From assembly GCF_009660225.1 (NCBI RefSeq), contig NZ_CP045920.1, positions 3,236,079-3,300,078 on the forward strand: a stretch of DNA of 64,000 nt. The letters run 5' to 3'. Under the pieces are notes generated by a model, which was not told the DNA's origin, searched no databases, and worked only from the letters and a program-made list of their open reading frames with translations. The position numbers and the translations under genes are program-made. Below, in pieces: positions 63,670-64,000 of this stretch. Source of the DNA: Pseudactinotalea sp. HY158 (GTDB taxonomy: Bacteria > Actinomycetota > Actinomycetes > Actinomycetales > Beutenbergiaceae). Within the stretch, counting starts at the first letter, position 1; each line of letters opens with the position of its first letter.

Positions 63670-64000
63670 TCAGTCCATGGTCACGGCCGAGGCGGGTGCA
63701 TCCGGCGCGGCCGGGCGGGTACCGCCCTGGTTCGCTGCCGCGGCCACGCGCGCAGCCTCCGGGCTCACTGCGCCGCGCCTGGGTTGGGCAGCCCGCGGGT
63801 GGGCATGCCGCCCGGCCCGACCGGGGCGAGGCCCGGCGTCGGCGAGGGCCATAAACGCTGCGCCCACTGCCCCCAGGGCCGTGGCCGCGCAGGCGAATGC
63901 GCCCAATAGGGCGGCGCGCAGCACCCGCCGCAGCGAGAGCGCGGCGGGTGGCTCGTATGCCACGAGCTCCCGCCCGGCCCGCTCGCCGAGTTCGAGGTGG
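63670..64000 (-). CDS. Membrane protein, partial (N-terminus beyond window)
   Basis: The frame enters from the right edge as HLELGERAGRELVAYEPPAA and is continuous, so GTG 63963 is probably not the true start. One membrane span (LRAALLGAFACAATALGAVGAAF) and an Ala/Pro/Arg-rich tail follow. It is upstream of ssb in the same operon. Family unknown. Confidence 0.6.
   Translation of the reverse strand, partial: HLELGERAGRELVAYEPPAALSLRRVLRAALLGAFACAATALGAVGAAFMALADAGPRPGRAGRHAHPRAAQPRRGAVSPEAARVAAAANQGGTRPAAPDAPASAVTMD

Larger units (their letters stand above)
49190..64000. mobile_element. Integrated conjugative-type element (right end outside window)
   Basis: Boundaries: left at the tRNA-Phe 3' end; right not reached. 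Content: Xre, tyrosine integrase, MobF relaxase/helicase, two DUF4192 genes, HNH, SSB. AT content is higher at 49560-51620 than in flanking DNA. Integrase, relaxase and one DUF4192 gene are all disrupted, and no type IV secretion gene is seen here. Confidence 0.8.

Overview
The window is high-GC (roughly 70%) chromosomal DNA from an actinobacterium. Mycothiol synthase, ClpC, paired WXG100 proteins, a LytR-CpsA-Psr protein, a DUF2516 protein and an 11-nt-unit PHO box ahead of pstS all point to Actinomycetota. Gene order suggests Micrococcales, but I cannot name a genus. Core genes are dense, many start with GTG, and several promoters look leaderless.

Positions 1-49217 are mostly core genome. 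Left to right: mutY and small membrane genes; stand-alone argA; a glycerol locus (SorC-type regulator divergent from glpD-glpF-glpK, then a convergent second MIP channel); a P-loop kinase, DEAD-box helicase and clpC; a Nei-type glycosylase, dtd, a DUF2516 gene, ygfZ and nitrobindin. Next comes a phosphate island (DUF47-pit, pstSCAB with a clear PHO box, a NUDIX/histidine-phosphatase protein, ppk), then mshD, a fold-type III PLP enzyme, a lactone oxidase, tRNA-Lys, and a LysR regulator beside a DrrAB-like exporter.

Positions 38000-42000 look like a decaying defence/toxin patch. A RES toxin is frameshifted while its Xre antitoxin is intact. A predicted helicase of restriction type survives only as its two ends. 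A MazF-like toxin has lost its N-terminus but keeps its ribbon-helix-helix antitoxin. A perfect 44-bp palindrome and an orphan WXG100 pair lie among them. Core genes resume with nagB, a YbaK-like deacylase, an array of 72-bp repeats, an EamA exporter, msrB, surE, galE, an LCP protein, a minimal zinc protease, and tRNA-Glu, -Asp and -Phe.

From the 3' end of tRNA-Phe (about 49190) to the right edge lies an integrated conjugative-type element that runs off the window. It holds an Xre gene reading into the tRNA, a frameshifted tyrosine integrase, a lower-GC cargo gene with a HEPN-like motif, a zinc-ribbon protein, a MobF relaxase/helicase, two DUF4192 genes, and an SSB/HNH module. The relaxase is split by an ISL3 insertion (8-bp target duplication) and one DUF4192 gene by an IS3-type insertion. 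With the integrase also broken, the element looks immobilised.
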